This document shows, in pieces, positions 42,772 to 51,032 of a stretch of DNA of 64,000 bases. Numbering within the stretch: position 1 is the first letter of the stretch; every line of letters begins with the position of its first letter. A program made the translations under genes and the position numbers. The notes below the pieces were generated by a model. That model was given only the letters and a program-made list of their open reading frames with translations. It was not told where the DNA came from and searched no databases. The stretch is from Bacteroidales bacterium (lineage in GTDB: Bacteria > Bacteroidota > Bacteroidia > Bacteroidales > UBA10428), in the NCBI GenBank assembly GCA_016934395.1, contig JAFGSZ010000013.1, positions 124,001 to 188,000 of the forward strand, read 5' to 3'.

Positions 42772-43836
42772 ATGAAGGAGAAAATTATCAGCGGAATCCA
42801 GCAGGTTGGTATCGGGGTTCCAAATGTAAAAGAAGCATGGATTTGGTATAAAGAACATTTTGGAGTTGATATAAGAATGTTTGAAGAAGCTGCTGTTGCA
42901 GAACTGATGTTACCTTATACCGGAGGAAAACCACAAAAACGGCACGCTGCACTAGCGTTAAATATGCAGGGTGGCGGAGGATTTGAAATCTGGCAGTATA
43001 CCGACAGGGTGCCGGAATTTCCGAAGTTTGAAATCCAAGTCGGTGATTTGGGAATTTTTGCCGTGAAAATTAAGAGTAAAGATGTACGGCGCACTTCTGA
43101 AAAGTATCAGTCACAAAACCTGAACCTGGTTGGAGAAATCACAAAAGATCCCAGAGGTAAAGAACATTTTTACCTTAAAGATCTGTACAATAATATTTTT
43201 GAGATTGTTCCCAGTGATTCCTGGTTTAAAAATGAAAAGAAACTTACCGGTGCAGCATATGGCGCCATTATAGGTGTTTCTGATATGAATAAATCATTGC
43301 ATTTTTATTCAGATATTTTAGGATACGATGAAATAGTATATGACCAGACTGGCATTTTTGAAGATCTGATGGCTATTGCAGGCGGAAGCCAAAAAATGAG
43401 AAGGGTATTATTAAGGCACAGTAAACCCAGGCTGGGCGCATTTAGTCCGTTATTCGGCCGCACACAGATAGAATTGATACAAACTTTGGAGCGTGAACCC
43501 AAAAAAATCTATCATGAACGATTTTGGGGTGACCTGGGATTTATACATATTTGTTTTGATATCACAGGTATGGGATTGCTTCGCGAAGAATGCCAGGCAA
43601 AAGGACATCCTTTTACCGTTGATACAAAAGATTCATTTGATATGGGTGAAGCTGCCGGGGCTTTTTCTTATACAGAAGATCCGGATGGTACTCTTATAGA
43701 ATTTGTAGAAACCCATAAAATACCGGTCTGGAAAAAAATGGGATGGTATATAAATTTACAAAAAAGAAATCCACATAAATCCCTTCCAAGATGGATATTA
43801 AAATCCATATCTTTTAACCGGGTAAAAGATTTTTAA
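42772..43836 (+). CDS. VOC-superfamily protein with two glyoxalase-like domains
   Basis: About 354 residues from the ATG at 42772; the upstream TTG at 42766 is less likely. Two vicinal-oxygen-chelate domains lie at about 5-145 (QQVGIGVPNVKEAWIWYK) and 155-320 (IGVSDMNKSLHFYSDILGYD with EDPDGTLIEFVE). VOC enzymes bind a metal and act as dioxygenases, lyases or isomerases. The substrate is unknown. It ends the BASS-PlsC-SDR-VOC run, and a terminator follows. HPPD-like chemistry is one possibility. Confidence 0.82.
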   Translation: MKEKIISGIQQVGIGVPNVKEAWIWYKEHFGVDIRMFEEAAVAELMLPYTGGKPQKRHAALALNMQGGGGFEIWQYTDRVPEFPKFEIQVGDLGIFAVKIKSKDVRRTSEKYQSQNLNLVGEITKDPRGKEHFYLKDLYNNIFEIVPSDSWFKNEKKLTGAAYGAIIGVSDMNKSLHFYSDILGYDEIVYDQTGIFEDLMAIAGGSQKMRRVLLRHSKPRLGAFSPLFGRTQIELIQTLEREPKKIYHERFWGDLGFIHICFDITGMGLLREECQAKGHPFTVDTKDSFDMGEAAGAFSYTEDPDGTLIEFVETHKIPVWKKMGWYINLQKRNPHKSLPRWILKSISFNRVKDF

Positions 43837-43842
43837 AACAAA

Positions 43843-43875
43843 AAAAACGGAGTTATAAAACTAACTCCGTTTTTA
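43843..43875. terminator. Bidirectional terminator between the VOC and DUF4340 genes
   Basis: AAACGGAGTT-N8-AACTCCGTTTTT forms a good stem with A and T tracts. It sits between two convergent genes (43836 and 43919) and can serve both. Confidence 0.9.
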
Positions 43876-43918
43876 TTAATATCTGAATGTTCTTCTAAAT
43901 AAAAAACAGATTTTATTT

Positions 43919-44887
43919 TTATTTGGCTATTAGCTCCGATTTTCCAATAAATAATTTATCCATTAATCCGTCTTTTATCCCGTTAAAAAATACCCCTTCA
44001 TTCATCGAAGATGAAACAAGATAAGCATTTAAGGAGTCTGCAGCAGCGTATGCTTTGACCTGAATTGGAGAAGCTCCTTCAACGGAAAGTTTAAAATCCG
44101 GTGAAGCATTCAAAGGCTGCTGGTTATCTGCAAATTCAGAACTCGATAACCGGGATATTTTATTCAAGTAGTTCACTACATTGGCTGAATCGGCAAGAAT
44201 ACCATCAATCATCCATCTTCCGCTTTCGTTATATAAAATAAAAGAACTGTCGGCAGGATATGTAAATGTAAGCCTTGACCAATCCGATTTATTTGACATA
44301 ATCACGGTTTTATCCCTGAAATCACCGGCTTTTCTGTTAAAGATCATACTTAAAAAACCATCCACGGCATATACTTCCTTATCGCCCTGCAGCCGCACAT
44401 AGGTCGTCATTTTACCCATTTGGTTTCTCGAATATGGATTCGGATTTTGGGGTTGCTTGTAAAAGAATTTACCAATATAAATATCCGTTATTTTCTTTTT
44501 ACCGGCCTTTATCTGCACTCTTGTTGCCAGCGAATCGTTAACTTCAAAACTTTCCCATTTAGATTTGTCTGTGGCAGCTACCCGTAAAGATTTTAGCTCC
44601 GTTAAAGAAGAAAGCATGGAGTTTATCGAATTTTTATCTGCATTATAATCCTTAGCTTCCACAGTCACTTTCCATCCAGAACCCTGTTTTTTTATTTTAA
44701 CCGGCTGATCTTTATCCGAACGGGGAATTATTATTATTGATGTTACTTTTGCAGTATCCATTTCTACCAGATCAGATCTAAATGACCGGTCGCCTTTTTT
44801 TGAATCATGCAATAATAATACAGATACAAGTACAAGAAGAATAATAAAAATAAATAATAATGTACTAAGTTTAATTTTATTTAACAT
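43919..44887 (-). CDS. DUF4340 domain protein of the Gld-type ABC system
   Basis: A 322-residue protein with one N-terminal membrane span (about 8-26) and a large extracytoplasmic part. The order VDSTVKVTSIII-type and GWKVT strands, and IQIKAGKKKITDIYIGKF, fit the DUF4340 fold that often follows GldG-like ABC auxiliary genes. Function is unknown. Its start overlaps the gldG stop by 11 bp, so it is the last gene of the gldA-gldF-gldG-DUF4340 operon. It probably contributes an extracytoplasmic module to the transporter (inference). Confidence 0.82.
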   Translation of the reverse strand: MLNKIKLSTLLFIFIILLVLVSVLLLHDSKKGDRSFRSDLVEMDTAKVTSIIIIPRSDKDQPVKIKKQGSGWKVTVEAKDYNADKNSINSMLSSLTELKSLRVAATDKSKWESFEVNDSLATRVQIKAGKKKITDIYIGKFFYKQPQNPNPYSRNQMGKMTTYVRLQGDKEVYAVDGFLSMIFNRKAGDFRDKTVIMSNKSDWSRLTFTYPADSSFILYNESGRWMIDGILADSANVVNYLNKISRLSSSEFADNQQPLNASPDFKLSVEGASPIQVKAYAAADSLNAYLVSSSMNEGVFFNGIKDGLMDKLFIGKSELIAK

Positions 44888-46394
44888 AGCCAGCCTCCAT
44901 TCTTTTAATTCTTAAATTTTGTCTGTGCTGCATTCTGAAAATCCCGTAAATAATTACCAGGAAAATCGGAAGCAAAAAATTTAAATATTTTAGAAATGCA
45001 CGTTTACCCTCTTCAATATCATCCAGAGGACGGGACGTAGCGCCTTTGGTTCGCAATTCGATCAAACCGGTATCATCAGAAAGCCAGTCGATAGAATTGA
45101 CCAATAAACTGGCATTATCGGGATTAATCTGACCTTGTTGTCCGCCTCCTATTGGAAAATTACCATCTCCCACTATAACCATTTTTGTAGGAATATTGCC
45201 AGCAATTGGGCCTTCCACAGTAGCTGCAACAGTCAATCCTGATAATGGAAAATCAGTTTTTGACCATTGTTTATTTAAATCAAAAAAAGTGGACGCCGGT
45301 TGTGTTCCCGAATTATCCGAAGTTTTAAGCAGAGGCGTAAAAACAACGGTTGAATCTCCGGAAAAATTTATTGAGCTGGCAAACTGAAATAACACCTGTT
45401 CAAGGCTCGAAGAAATCGGATGATCAGAAAACGTATTTACAACAGGGAAATAATGAAACGGTATTTGTTGTGTAACCACAAATGGCCCCTGCTGCCTTTG
45501 CACACCCACAGGAACACAGTTTTCATCCACCACAAAATTTTCATTGACAATAATACCTTTTTCTGCCAGCCAGGTTTCCAATCCGGTATTTACTGCAAAA
45601 CCCATTAGATTTTGATTTAAATTGGCATCAACCCGGTTAATACCGACGAAAATTCTTCCGCCCCTGGCAATAAAAGCATCAAGCTGAGCCAGATCGTTAT
45701 CAGATATAGAATCGGTGGGTGAAATAATTGCAATTGTCTGGTATTTTTCAAGTTCCAAAGTGGAATCTGATAAAGTAACCGGTTCTACATTATAAAGTAC
45801 CTGCAAATCATACACCACCTGTTGAAGTTGCGATAGCGGAGGTTCTCCATGGCCCTGAAGTATTCCGATTACAGGTTTATCAACAACCGAAAGCTTTTTA
45901 ATCGCAGTAGTCAGGTTATACTCCATTCCAATTCCGGATTCAATGGTAGGCAATACCTCAGTATTTTCGCCAAGGTGAATCACAGCACCCATGTATGCCT
46001 TTTGTACTTTAATTTCATCTTTCTCCCTCATCTGGATCTGCAGTTGCATAATCCCCTCCTGCATAATTTCATTTTCAAGTTCTTCGCTTTCCAACGGATC
46101 CACAAATTCATAAGCCAGCATCCCTTTGGAGAGGTTTGCATATTCAACAAGCAGATCTTTAAAATTACGTCTTACAATATCATAATCCGGGCCTAAGTTT
46201 TTTGAGAAATATGCAGTTATTGTTACAGGTTCCTCCAGATTCCTGAGAATGTCCCGGGTTGCAGTACTCAATGTATACCGGTTATCCTGAGTAAGGTCGA
46301 GCCTGAAAAAAAACCGGTTTGCCAGCAGGTTCAACAAAATAATTACTCCGATTACCAGGATTACAAAATATAATATAGTTTTCTTTGACTTCAT
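44877..46394 (-). CDS. gldG: GldG-like auxiliary protein of ABC-2 transporter
   Basis: A 505-residue protein with a membrane span at the N-terminus (about 7-26) and one near the C-terminus (about 468-488). The region between holds the ABC_transp_aux (GldG) domain: VTITAYFSKNLGPDYD, GILQGHGEPPLSQLQ and ARGGRIFVGINRVD. In Flavobacterium, GldA, GldF and GldG form an ABC complex needed for gliding. Similar operons exist in non-gliding bacteria, so motility is not proven here. It overlaps the DUF4340 gene and lies 12 bp after gldF. Confidence 0.85.
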   Translation of the reverse strand: MKSKKTILYFVILVIGVIILLNLLANRFFFRLDLTQDNRYTLSTATRDILRNLEEPVTITAYFSKNLGPDYDIVRRNFKDLLVEYANLSKGMLAYEFVDPLESEELENEIMQEGIMQLQIQMREKDEIKVQKAYMGAVIHLGENTEVLPTIESGIGMEYNLTTAIKKLSVVDKPVIGILQGHGEPPLSQLQQVVYDLQVLYNVEPVTLSDSTLELEKYQTIAIISPTDSISDNDLAQLDAFIARGGRIFVGINRVDANLNQNLMGFAVNTGLETWLAEKGIIVNENFVVDENCVPVGVQRQQGPFVVTQQIPFHYFPVVNTFSDHPISSSLEQVLFQFASSINFSGDSTVVFTPLLKTSDNSGTQPASTFFDLNKQWSKTDFPLSGLTVAATVEGPIAGNIPTKMVIVGDGNFPIGGGQQGQINPDNASLLVNSIDWLSDDTGLIELRTKGATSRPLDDIEEGKRAFLKYLNFLLPIFLVIIYGIFRMQHRQNLRIKRMEAGYVK

Positions 46395-46406
46395 GTTTCT
46401 CGACTT

Positions 46407-47135
46407 TTAATTGTCACTAGTATTTCTTTTTGCCAATATTGCCTCAGATGCAAATAATCCAATAAAAATTACCGATAAAAAATAGATAATATCTTTTGTA
46501 TCAATTACTCCGCGAATAATAGATTCGTAGTGGGTATTTAAGCTCAGGTAGCTAAGAACATTCCCAAAAATACCCTGGAAATTCATAGCAATTAATCCGA
46601 ACAACAGGTGAAAAAATATGCCTATTAATAATGCCAGCAAAAAGGCTACAATTTGATTGGTGGTTAAGCTGCTGGCGAATAATCCTATACTAATATATGC
46701 TGCGCTCATCAGGATTAAGCCAAGATATCCGCTCCAAACCGCCCCATGATCAATCGGGCCAATAGATGCAACAGTTTTGTAATACGGCAGCGTTAAAGCA
46801 AGTGAAATTAGGATTAATAAAAGAGTTGAAAGAAATTTAGCCGAAACGAGTTGCCAGTCAGACACCGGTTTGGTTAATAACAATTCAAGCGTACCTATAT
46901 TTTTCTCTTCAGCGATAAGTCGCATCGTAAGTGCCGGTATAAAAAAGAACAGGGTCCAGTATGCTACACCAAAGAATGATTGCAGACTTGCCTGTTTTAC
47001 CAGGAATACATCACGGCCAAACAACCAGGTAAAAAATCCGCTAAAGCCTAAAAAAGCAATAATCATAATATAGGCCAAAAGCGAATCGAAAAATGAGTTG
47101 AGTTCGCGTTTGCTGATGATCCAGATTTGCTTCAT
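46407..47135 (-). CDS. gldF: ABC-2 type permease, GldF-like
   Basis: A 242-residue membrane protein with about six hydrophobic segments. The N-terminus MKQIWIISKRELNSFFDSLL and the stretch MRLIAEEKNIGTLELLLTKP (after a hydrophobic span) are typical of ABC-2 permeases of the GldF/NatB group. It should pair with the ATPase encoded 26 bp upstream and with the GldG-like protein downstream. The substrate is unknown. Confidence 0.87.
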   Translation of the reverse strand: MKQIWIISKRELNSFFDSLLAYIMIIAFLGFSGFFTWLFGRDVFLVKQASLQSFFGVAYWTLFFFIPALTMRLIAEEKNIGTLELLLTKPVSDWQLVSAKFLSTLLLILISLALTLPYYKTVASIGPIDHGAVWSGYLGLILMSAAYISIGLFASSLTTNQIVAFLLALLIGIFFHLLFGLIAMNFQGIFGNVLSYLSLNTHYESIIRGVIDTKDIIYFLSVIFIGLFASEAILAKRNTSDN

Positions 47136-47161
47136 ATTTTAATGTTTATAAACGTTTGTAA

Positions 47162-48091
47162 TTATTTTTTTGTCAGTTCACGGAAAACATCTTCGAGTTT
47201 AGTTTCAGTAGGGGTAAGTTCTGTTAATATCCAACCCTTTTTCACACAGAGATTAAACACGTCTTTTTTTGATGAAGTATTGGGTTTACTCTGTACTTCG
47301 AAAGAATGGTCGCTTTTTGAAATAAAATCAACAATTTCAGAATTTGGTAAATCCTGCAATGCTTTAAATATTTCGTTTTTATCTCCCTCCTCTACAGAAA
47401 TTTTCAGAATTTCCCGGCCCTGAGATTGTTTGCGAAGTTCACCAGAAGTCCCGTCTGCAACAATTTTACCCTTATTAATTATCAGGATTCTGTCACAGGT
47501 GGCTTCAACTTCAGCCAGGATATGACTGCTTAAAATCACGGTTTTTTCTTTTCCGATTTCGCGGATCAATTCACGGATTTCAACAATTTGATTCGGATCA
47601 AGGCCTGAAGTAGGCTCATCAAGAACCAACACCTGAGGATCGTGAATAAGCGCCTGCGCAAGGCCTACCCGCTGCTGATAGCCTTTAGAAAGTTCACCGA
47701 TTTTTTTATGCTTCTCCCCTTCAAGGCCACAGGTATTTACCATATCCAAAATACGGGCTTGTATTTTGTTTTTCTCAATACCATGTAATTCAGCAATAAA
47801 TTTTAAATAATCAATTACCGGCATTTCCCGGTACAAAGGATTTGATTCAGGCAAATAACCAATATTCCGTTTAATTTTTTCCGGATCATTATGAATGGAA
47901 TGACCCCCAACAGTAATATCACCCTCATTAGGCATCAAAAAACAGGTGATCGCTTTCATTGTTGTCGTCTTCCCGGCACCGTTTGGCCCCAGAAAACCCA
48001 ATACTTCTCCGGTTTTTACAACAAAAGAAACATCATCCACTGCCCGCTGTGTACCATACTTTTTAGTAATATGATCAACTACAATATCCAT
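47162..48091 (-). CDS. gldA: ABC transporter ATP-binding protein, GldA-like
   Basis: A 309-residue ATPase with Walker A GPNGAGKTT (35-43), the signature LSKGYQQRVGLAQALI, Walker B VLVLDEPTSGLDP and a switch-His ILSSHILAE. The C-terminal region of about 90 residues is the DUF4162-like extension of the GldA/NatA group. It energises the permease encoded next. It is the first gene of the gldA-gldF-gldG-DUF4340 operon. No clear -33/-7 promoter precedes it. Confidence 0.9.
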   Translation of the reverse strand: MDIVVDHITKKYGTQRAVDDVSFVVKTGEVLGFLGPNGAGKTTTMKAITCFLMPNEGDITVGGHSIHNDPEKIKRNIGYLPESNPLYREMPVIDYLKFIAELHGIEKNKIQARILDMVNTCGLEGEKHKKIGELSKGYQQRVGLAQALIHDPQVLVLDEPTSGLDPNQIVEIRELIREIGKEKTVILSSHILAEVEATCDRILIINKGKIVADGTSGELRKQSQGREILKISVEEGDKNEIFKALQDLPNSEIVDFISKSDHSFEVQSKPNTSSKKDVFNLCVKKGWILTELTPTETKLEDVFRELTKK

Positions 48092-48189
48092 ATGTATTGA
48101 ATTAAGTTTTTTGAAAAATTGATCACAAAAAAAATAAATTCAACGCATAAATAATAATGTTTTAAGATTTTTTAACAATTCAGATACAT

Positions 48190-48223
48190 AAAAAAATGCC
48201 ACTATCTTTATTGATAATGGCAT
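48190..48223 (-). terminator. Intrinsic terminator after hsp20
   Basis: On the minus strand ATGCCATTATC-N4-GATAGTGGCAT forms a long stem followed by a run of T. It lies about 28 bp downstream of the hsp20 stop codon. Confidence 0.88.
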
Positions 48224-48250
48224 CTTTAACTAACCTTACTTAACCAAAAA

Positions 48251-48682
48251 TTATGAAATTTTAATTTCTCTTGCCGGCTTTACTTTTGCTTCTTCCTTTT
48301 TAGGAACGATTACATTCAGGATACCGTCTTTATGTGTGGCTTTAATTTTATCATAATCTGTATCCTCTGGCAATATAAATGAACGACTGAATTTACTGTA
48401 GCTGAATTCTCTCCGCATTACTTTTTCATCAGAATTTTCAACATTGTTTTCTTTTTCCGAAGAAATAGTAAGCACATCGTTTTCGACATTCACCTTAAAA
48501 TCGTTCTTTCCTAATCCGGGGGCTGCCACTTCAATTTGATATTCATTATTATTTTCTTTCACATTTACAGCGGGTACACTGTAATTTTCCTGATAATTAA
48601 ACCTTGGAAGGAATTCATTATTACTAAAGAATTCATCCATTAAATTTGGCCAGCTATTGCGGGTTCTAAGAATTGGTAACAT
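48251..48682 (-). CDS. hsp20: Small heat-shock protein (Hsp20/alpha-crystallin family)
   Basis: A 143-residue chaperone. An alpha-crystallin domain (about 38-135) contains EYQIEVAAPGLGKNDFKVNV, DVLTISSEKE and the family GILNVIVPKK stretch. The C-terminus has the IxI anchor (REIKIS) used in oligomer assembly. It holds unfolding proteins in an ATP-independent way. A real Shine-Dalgarno sequence (AGGAGG) precedes the start, rare in this phylum. The upstream region has a sigma54-type promoter and two NtrC-like palindromes, which suggests control by an enhancer-binding protein rather than ordinary heat-shock elements. A strong terminator follows. Confidence 0.93.
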   Translation of the reverse strand: MLPILRTRNSWPNLMDEFFSNNEFLPRFNYQENYSVPAVNVKENNNEYQIEVAAPGLGKNDFKVNVENDVLTISSEKENNVENSDEKVMRREFSYSKFSRSFILPEDTDYDKIKATHKDGILNVIVPKKEEAKVKPAREIKIS

Positions 48683-48690
48683 TTTAATTT

Positions 48691-48696
48691 CCTCCT
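48691..48696 (-). promoter_or_regulatory. Unusual strong Shine-Dalgarno (AGGAGG) of hsp20
   Basis: On the minus strand AGGAGG lies 8 bp before the hsp20 ATG. Genes around it have no such sequence, as is normal in Bacteroidota, so translation of this mRNA may be unusually strong. Confidence 0.7.
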
Positions 48697-48739
48697 ATAA
48701 TTTAGTTCAACATAAATTTTTATTTTATGCCGAGAATAG

Positions 48740-48756
48740 GGCAACAAATGTTCCAA
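48740..48756 (-). promoter_or_regulatory. Sigma54-type -24/-12 promoter of hsp20
   Basis: On the minus strand TTGGAACATTTGTTGCC has GG and GC exactly 10 bp apart and a full TTGC at -12. This matches the consensus TGGCACGN4TTGC except for C-to-A and G-to-A changes in the -24 half. The expected start of transcription is about 48730, 47 bp before the ATG. Confidence 0.6.
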
Positions 48757-48762
48757 TTGAAT

Positions 48763-48785
48763 AATTGCGTCATATTGGCGCAATT
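48763..48785. promoter_or_regulatory. NtrC-like palindrome, promoter-proximal copy
   Basis: AATTGCG-N9-CGCAATT is an exact inverted repeat. Its inner 17 bp read, on the minus strand, TGCGCCA-ATA-TGACGCA, one half-site base away from TGCGCCA-N3-TGGCGCA. The centre lies about 44 bp upstream of the predicted start of transcription. Confidence 0.55.
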
Positions 48786-48795
48786 ACCTTAAAGG

Positions 48796-48816
48796 GATGT
48801 GCCATCATGGCGCATC
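48796..48816. promoter_or_regulatory. NtrC-like palindrome, distal copy
   Basis: On the minus strand GATGCGCCA-TGA-TGGCACATC, a 21-bp inverted repeat with one mismatch; its inner 17 bp share TGCGCCA-N3-TGRCRCA with the other copy. Centres of the two copies are 32 bp apart, about three helical turns. Confidence 0.55.
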
Positions 48817-48874
48817 CAATATTTAAGTATTGTTACATATCTCTGATTGTATGGATTATAGGAATTAAATAATT

Positions 48875-49180
48875 TTATTCGGGTTTCGGCTTTTTAAGAT
48901 ATGTTGATAGGGCATCTACATATTTTTGGAAAGCTTGAATTCCGGTTTTGGTTAATTTGCATGTAGTTAAGGGATAATTTTTACGAAAGGATTTACTAAT
49001 CTCTATATATCCGGCCTCCTGAAGTTTTTTAAGCTGAACGCTAATATTCCCTTTAGTAGCGCCGGTTTTTTCAAGGAGAAAATTAAATTCAGCAGATTCT
49101 ACTCCAACTAATAAAGAAACTATAGATAATCGGAGTTGTGAATGCAACAAAGGATCAAGATCTTTAAAGGATATACTCAT
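48875..49180 (-). CDS. Winged-helix transcriptional regulator (MarR/ArsR-like)
   Basis: A 101-residue single-domain regulator. The core LLHSQLRLSIVSLLVGVESA leads into a helix-turn-helix (FNFLLEKTGATKGNISVQLK) and a wing with KLQEAGYIEISKSF. This pattern matches the small winged-helix family HTH_34-like, close to MarR/ArsR. It follows a membrane protein gene 40 bp upstream on the same strand; such pairs are common in Bacteroidota, and the regulator may control its own operon. Confidence 0.83.
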   Translation of the reverse strand: MSISFKDLDPLLHSQLRLSIVSLLVGVESAEFNFLLEKTGATKGNISVQLKKLQEAGYIEISKSFRKNYPLTTCKLTKTGIQAFQKYVDALSTYLKKPKPE

Positions 49181-49220
49181 GTTATACTTTTTTCCATTTA
49201 TTTAAACGACAAAGGATTAA

Positions 49221-49808
49221 TCAATTCCTTTTGTTTAATATATAACCGGGTATCAAATCAGCTGCAATCACCGACAATCCAATAGCAATAAGCTGGTTTG
49301 AGTATGATAAATGAAATGATACTAAAGCGATGATCCAGCACAAAATACCACCGATAATAAGTGATTTAATTTTTAATAATCCACCGGTTGTAAAAGCTCC
49401 CAAGCCATAAATTGCAATAACTACCGGAAAAGCAATATCATGGTTTTTAAAAATTAAATTGCCCAAAACAATAAACAACAACACGCCTATGCCTGTCCAG
49501 AAATAAGCCATAAATGTATTGATATAGGTTCTGATTCTTCTTTGCTCAGACATTCTGAGGGCATAAATAATTGTCAATACAACACCTAATCCCATTAATA
49601 TGGGCCAACCTATCCAGTGATTATTGTATTTAATAAAATTAATTAATATATATTCCAGCGCACTTGCAGTTAATACAAGCCATCCCCAGATTAAAAAAAT
49701 AGTACCCTTCTCCTTATACTCATTTTTTGCTGATTCAATCATTGTGTATATTAATTTTATACTCTCATTTTCATTGAAGCTTTCTTCAATAGTATTTTTT
49801 GGATTCAT
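49221..49808 (-). CDS. Integral membrane protein of unknown function
   Basis: A 195-residue protein with a polar N-terminus (1-37) and about six hydrophobic segments (about 40-60, 68-87, 100-118, 125-145, 150-168, 170-190). No conserved domain is recognised. It lies just upstream of the winged-helix regulator gene on the same strand, probably in one operon. Its partner regulator may report on a membrane or envelope condition (inference). Confidence 0.7.
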   Translation of the reverse strand: MNPKNTIEESFNENESIKLIYTMIESAKNEYKEKGTIFLIWGWLVLTASALEYILINFIKYNNHWIGWPILMGLGVVLTIIYALRMSEQRRIRTYINTFMAYFWTGIGVLLFIVLGNLIFKNHDIAFPVVIAIYGLGAFTTGGLLKIKSLIIGGILCWIIALVSFHLSYSNQLIAIGLSVIAADLIPGYILNKRN

Positions 49809-49948
49809 ATGCTTTGTTTTTAAGAGTTTATATTCAATTCATTTTTAAAAAGATGATATGATATTAAATCAAAACAAATATAAACTAGTTTACTTTATAA
49901 ACCTAATGTTTGTACAAAAAAATTAACAGGTTCAATCGATTAATTATT

Positions 49949-50860
49949 CTATGATTTTAGGAAGTTGTTAATTTCTTCCCTCATGGGAGCTGATGGTTGA
50001 GCGCCCAGTTTCATTACCGATAATGCTGCTGCTGCATTCGCAAACCGGACTGCCTCATAAATATTTTTTTTCTCGGTTACAGCCACAGCCAGGGCTCCAT
50101 TAAAAACATCACCAGCAGCGGTTGTATCCTCAACCCTGACCTTAAATCCGGTAACCAGTTCAGATCCTCCGCTATCGAGAACAAGCGCTCCATGTTGGCC
50201 AAGGGTAATAATCACTTTATCTACTCCTTTTGAAATAAGAATACGTCCTGCATCCTCTGCAGAATTTTCATCTTCAACTTTAACACCGGTAAGCAATTCC
50301 GCTTCTTTCTGGTTGGGTGTTAATATGGAAACCATTTTTAAAAGACTAATGGGTAATGTAAAAAAAGGAGACGGATTTAAAATAACCCGGATACCATTAT
50401 CGTGAGCAAGTTTTGCTGCATATTCAACAACCTTCAGCGGAATTTCGAGCTGCATTAATAATATATCCGAAGAAAGAATAATTTCTTTTGCACTTATTAC
50501 ATCGTATTCAGAAAGGTTGAGGTTCGCTCCGGGTGCAACAGCAATAAAATTTTCTCCGGCCTGATCCACCATAATCTGGGCCACTCCAGACGGGGCATCT
50601 TTATCTTTAATTACATGATCAATATTAATTTTATCTTTTAAAAAACCCTGAATAGCCTTTTCACCAAACATATCGTTTCCAACTCTGGCAACAAATGTTA
50701 CATCTCCTCCTGCCCTTGCAGCTGCAACAGCCTGATTTGCTCCCTTCCCTCCGGATGCCGTGGCAAATTTTCCTCCAAGAATAGTTTCGCCGGGATTGGG
50801 AAATCGGGGTACCTTAATAATCATATCGGTATTGGAACTTCCAATAACAGTTATCTTCAT
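49949..50860 (-). CDS. rbsK: Ribokinase
   Basis: A 303-residue PfkB-family sugar kinase. It has the N-terminal GGKGANQAVAAARAGG, the ribokinase substrate stretch beginning ITVIGSSNTDMIIKVPRFPNPGE, and the C-terminal ATP/anion-hole DTTAAGDVFNGALA with catalytic Asp. It phosphorylates ribose (or a related furanose) at O5. Neither a ribose transporter nor rbsD is adjacent. The next minus-strand gene upstream is the M3 peptidase, 172 bp away. Related sugar kinases share the fold, but the N-terminal block favours ribose. Confidence 0.9.
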   Translation of the reverse strand: MKITVIGSSNTDMIIKVPRFPNPGETILGGKFATASGGKGANQAVAAARAGGDVTFVARVGNDMFGEKAIQGFLKDKINIDHVIKDKDAPSGVAQIMVDQAGENFIAVAPGANLNLSEYDVISAKEIILSSDILLMQLEIPLKVVEYAAKLAHDNGIRVILNPSPFFTLPISLLKMVSILTPNQKEAELLTGVKVEDENSAEDAGRILISKGVDKVIITLGQHGALVLDSGGSELVTGFKVRVEDTTAAGDVFNGALAVAVTEKKNIYEAVRFANAAAALSVMKLGAQPSAPMREEINNFLKS

Positions 50861-51032
50861 AAAATTCGGGTATTAATAGTTTATACCAATTTAGTAAAAA
50901 AATCCTGATTATACCAAGATAAACTTTCAATTGATATAAACATAGTTTGATTCTGCTAATGCACTGTACAGATGAAAACTTCAAATACATTTAGAAATTC
51001 TACACCTTATAATCAGAATCACATTATTAAAT

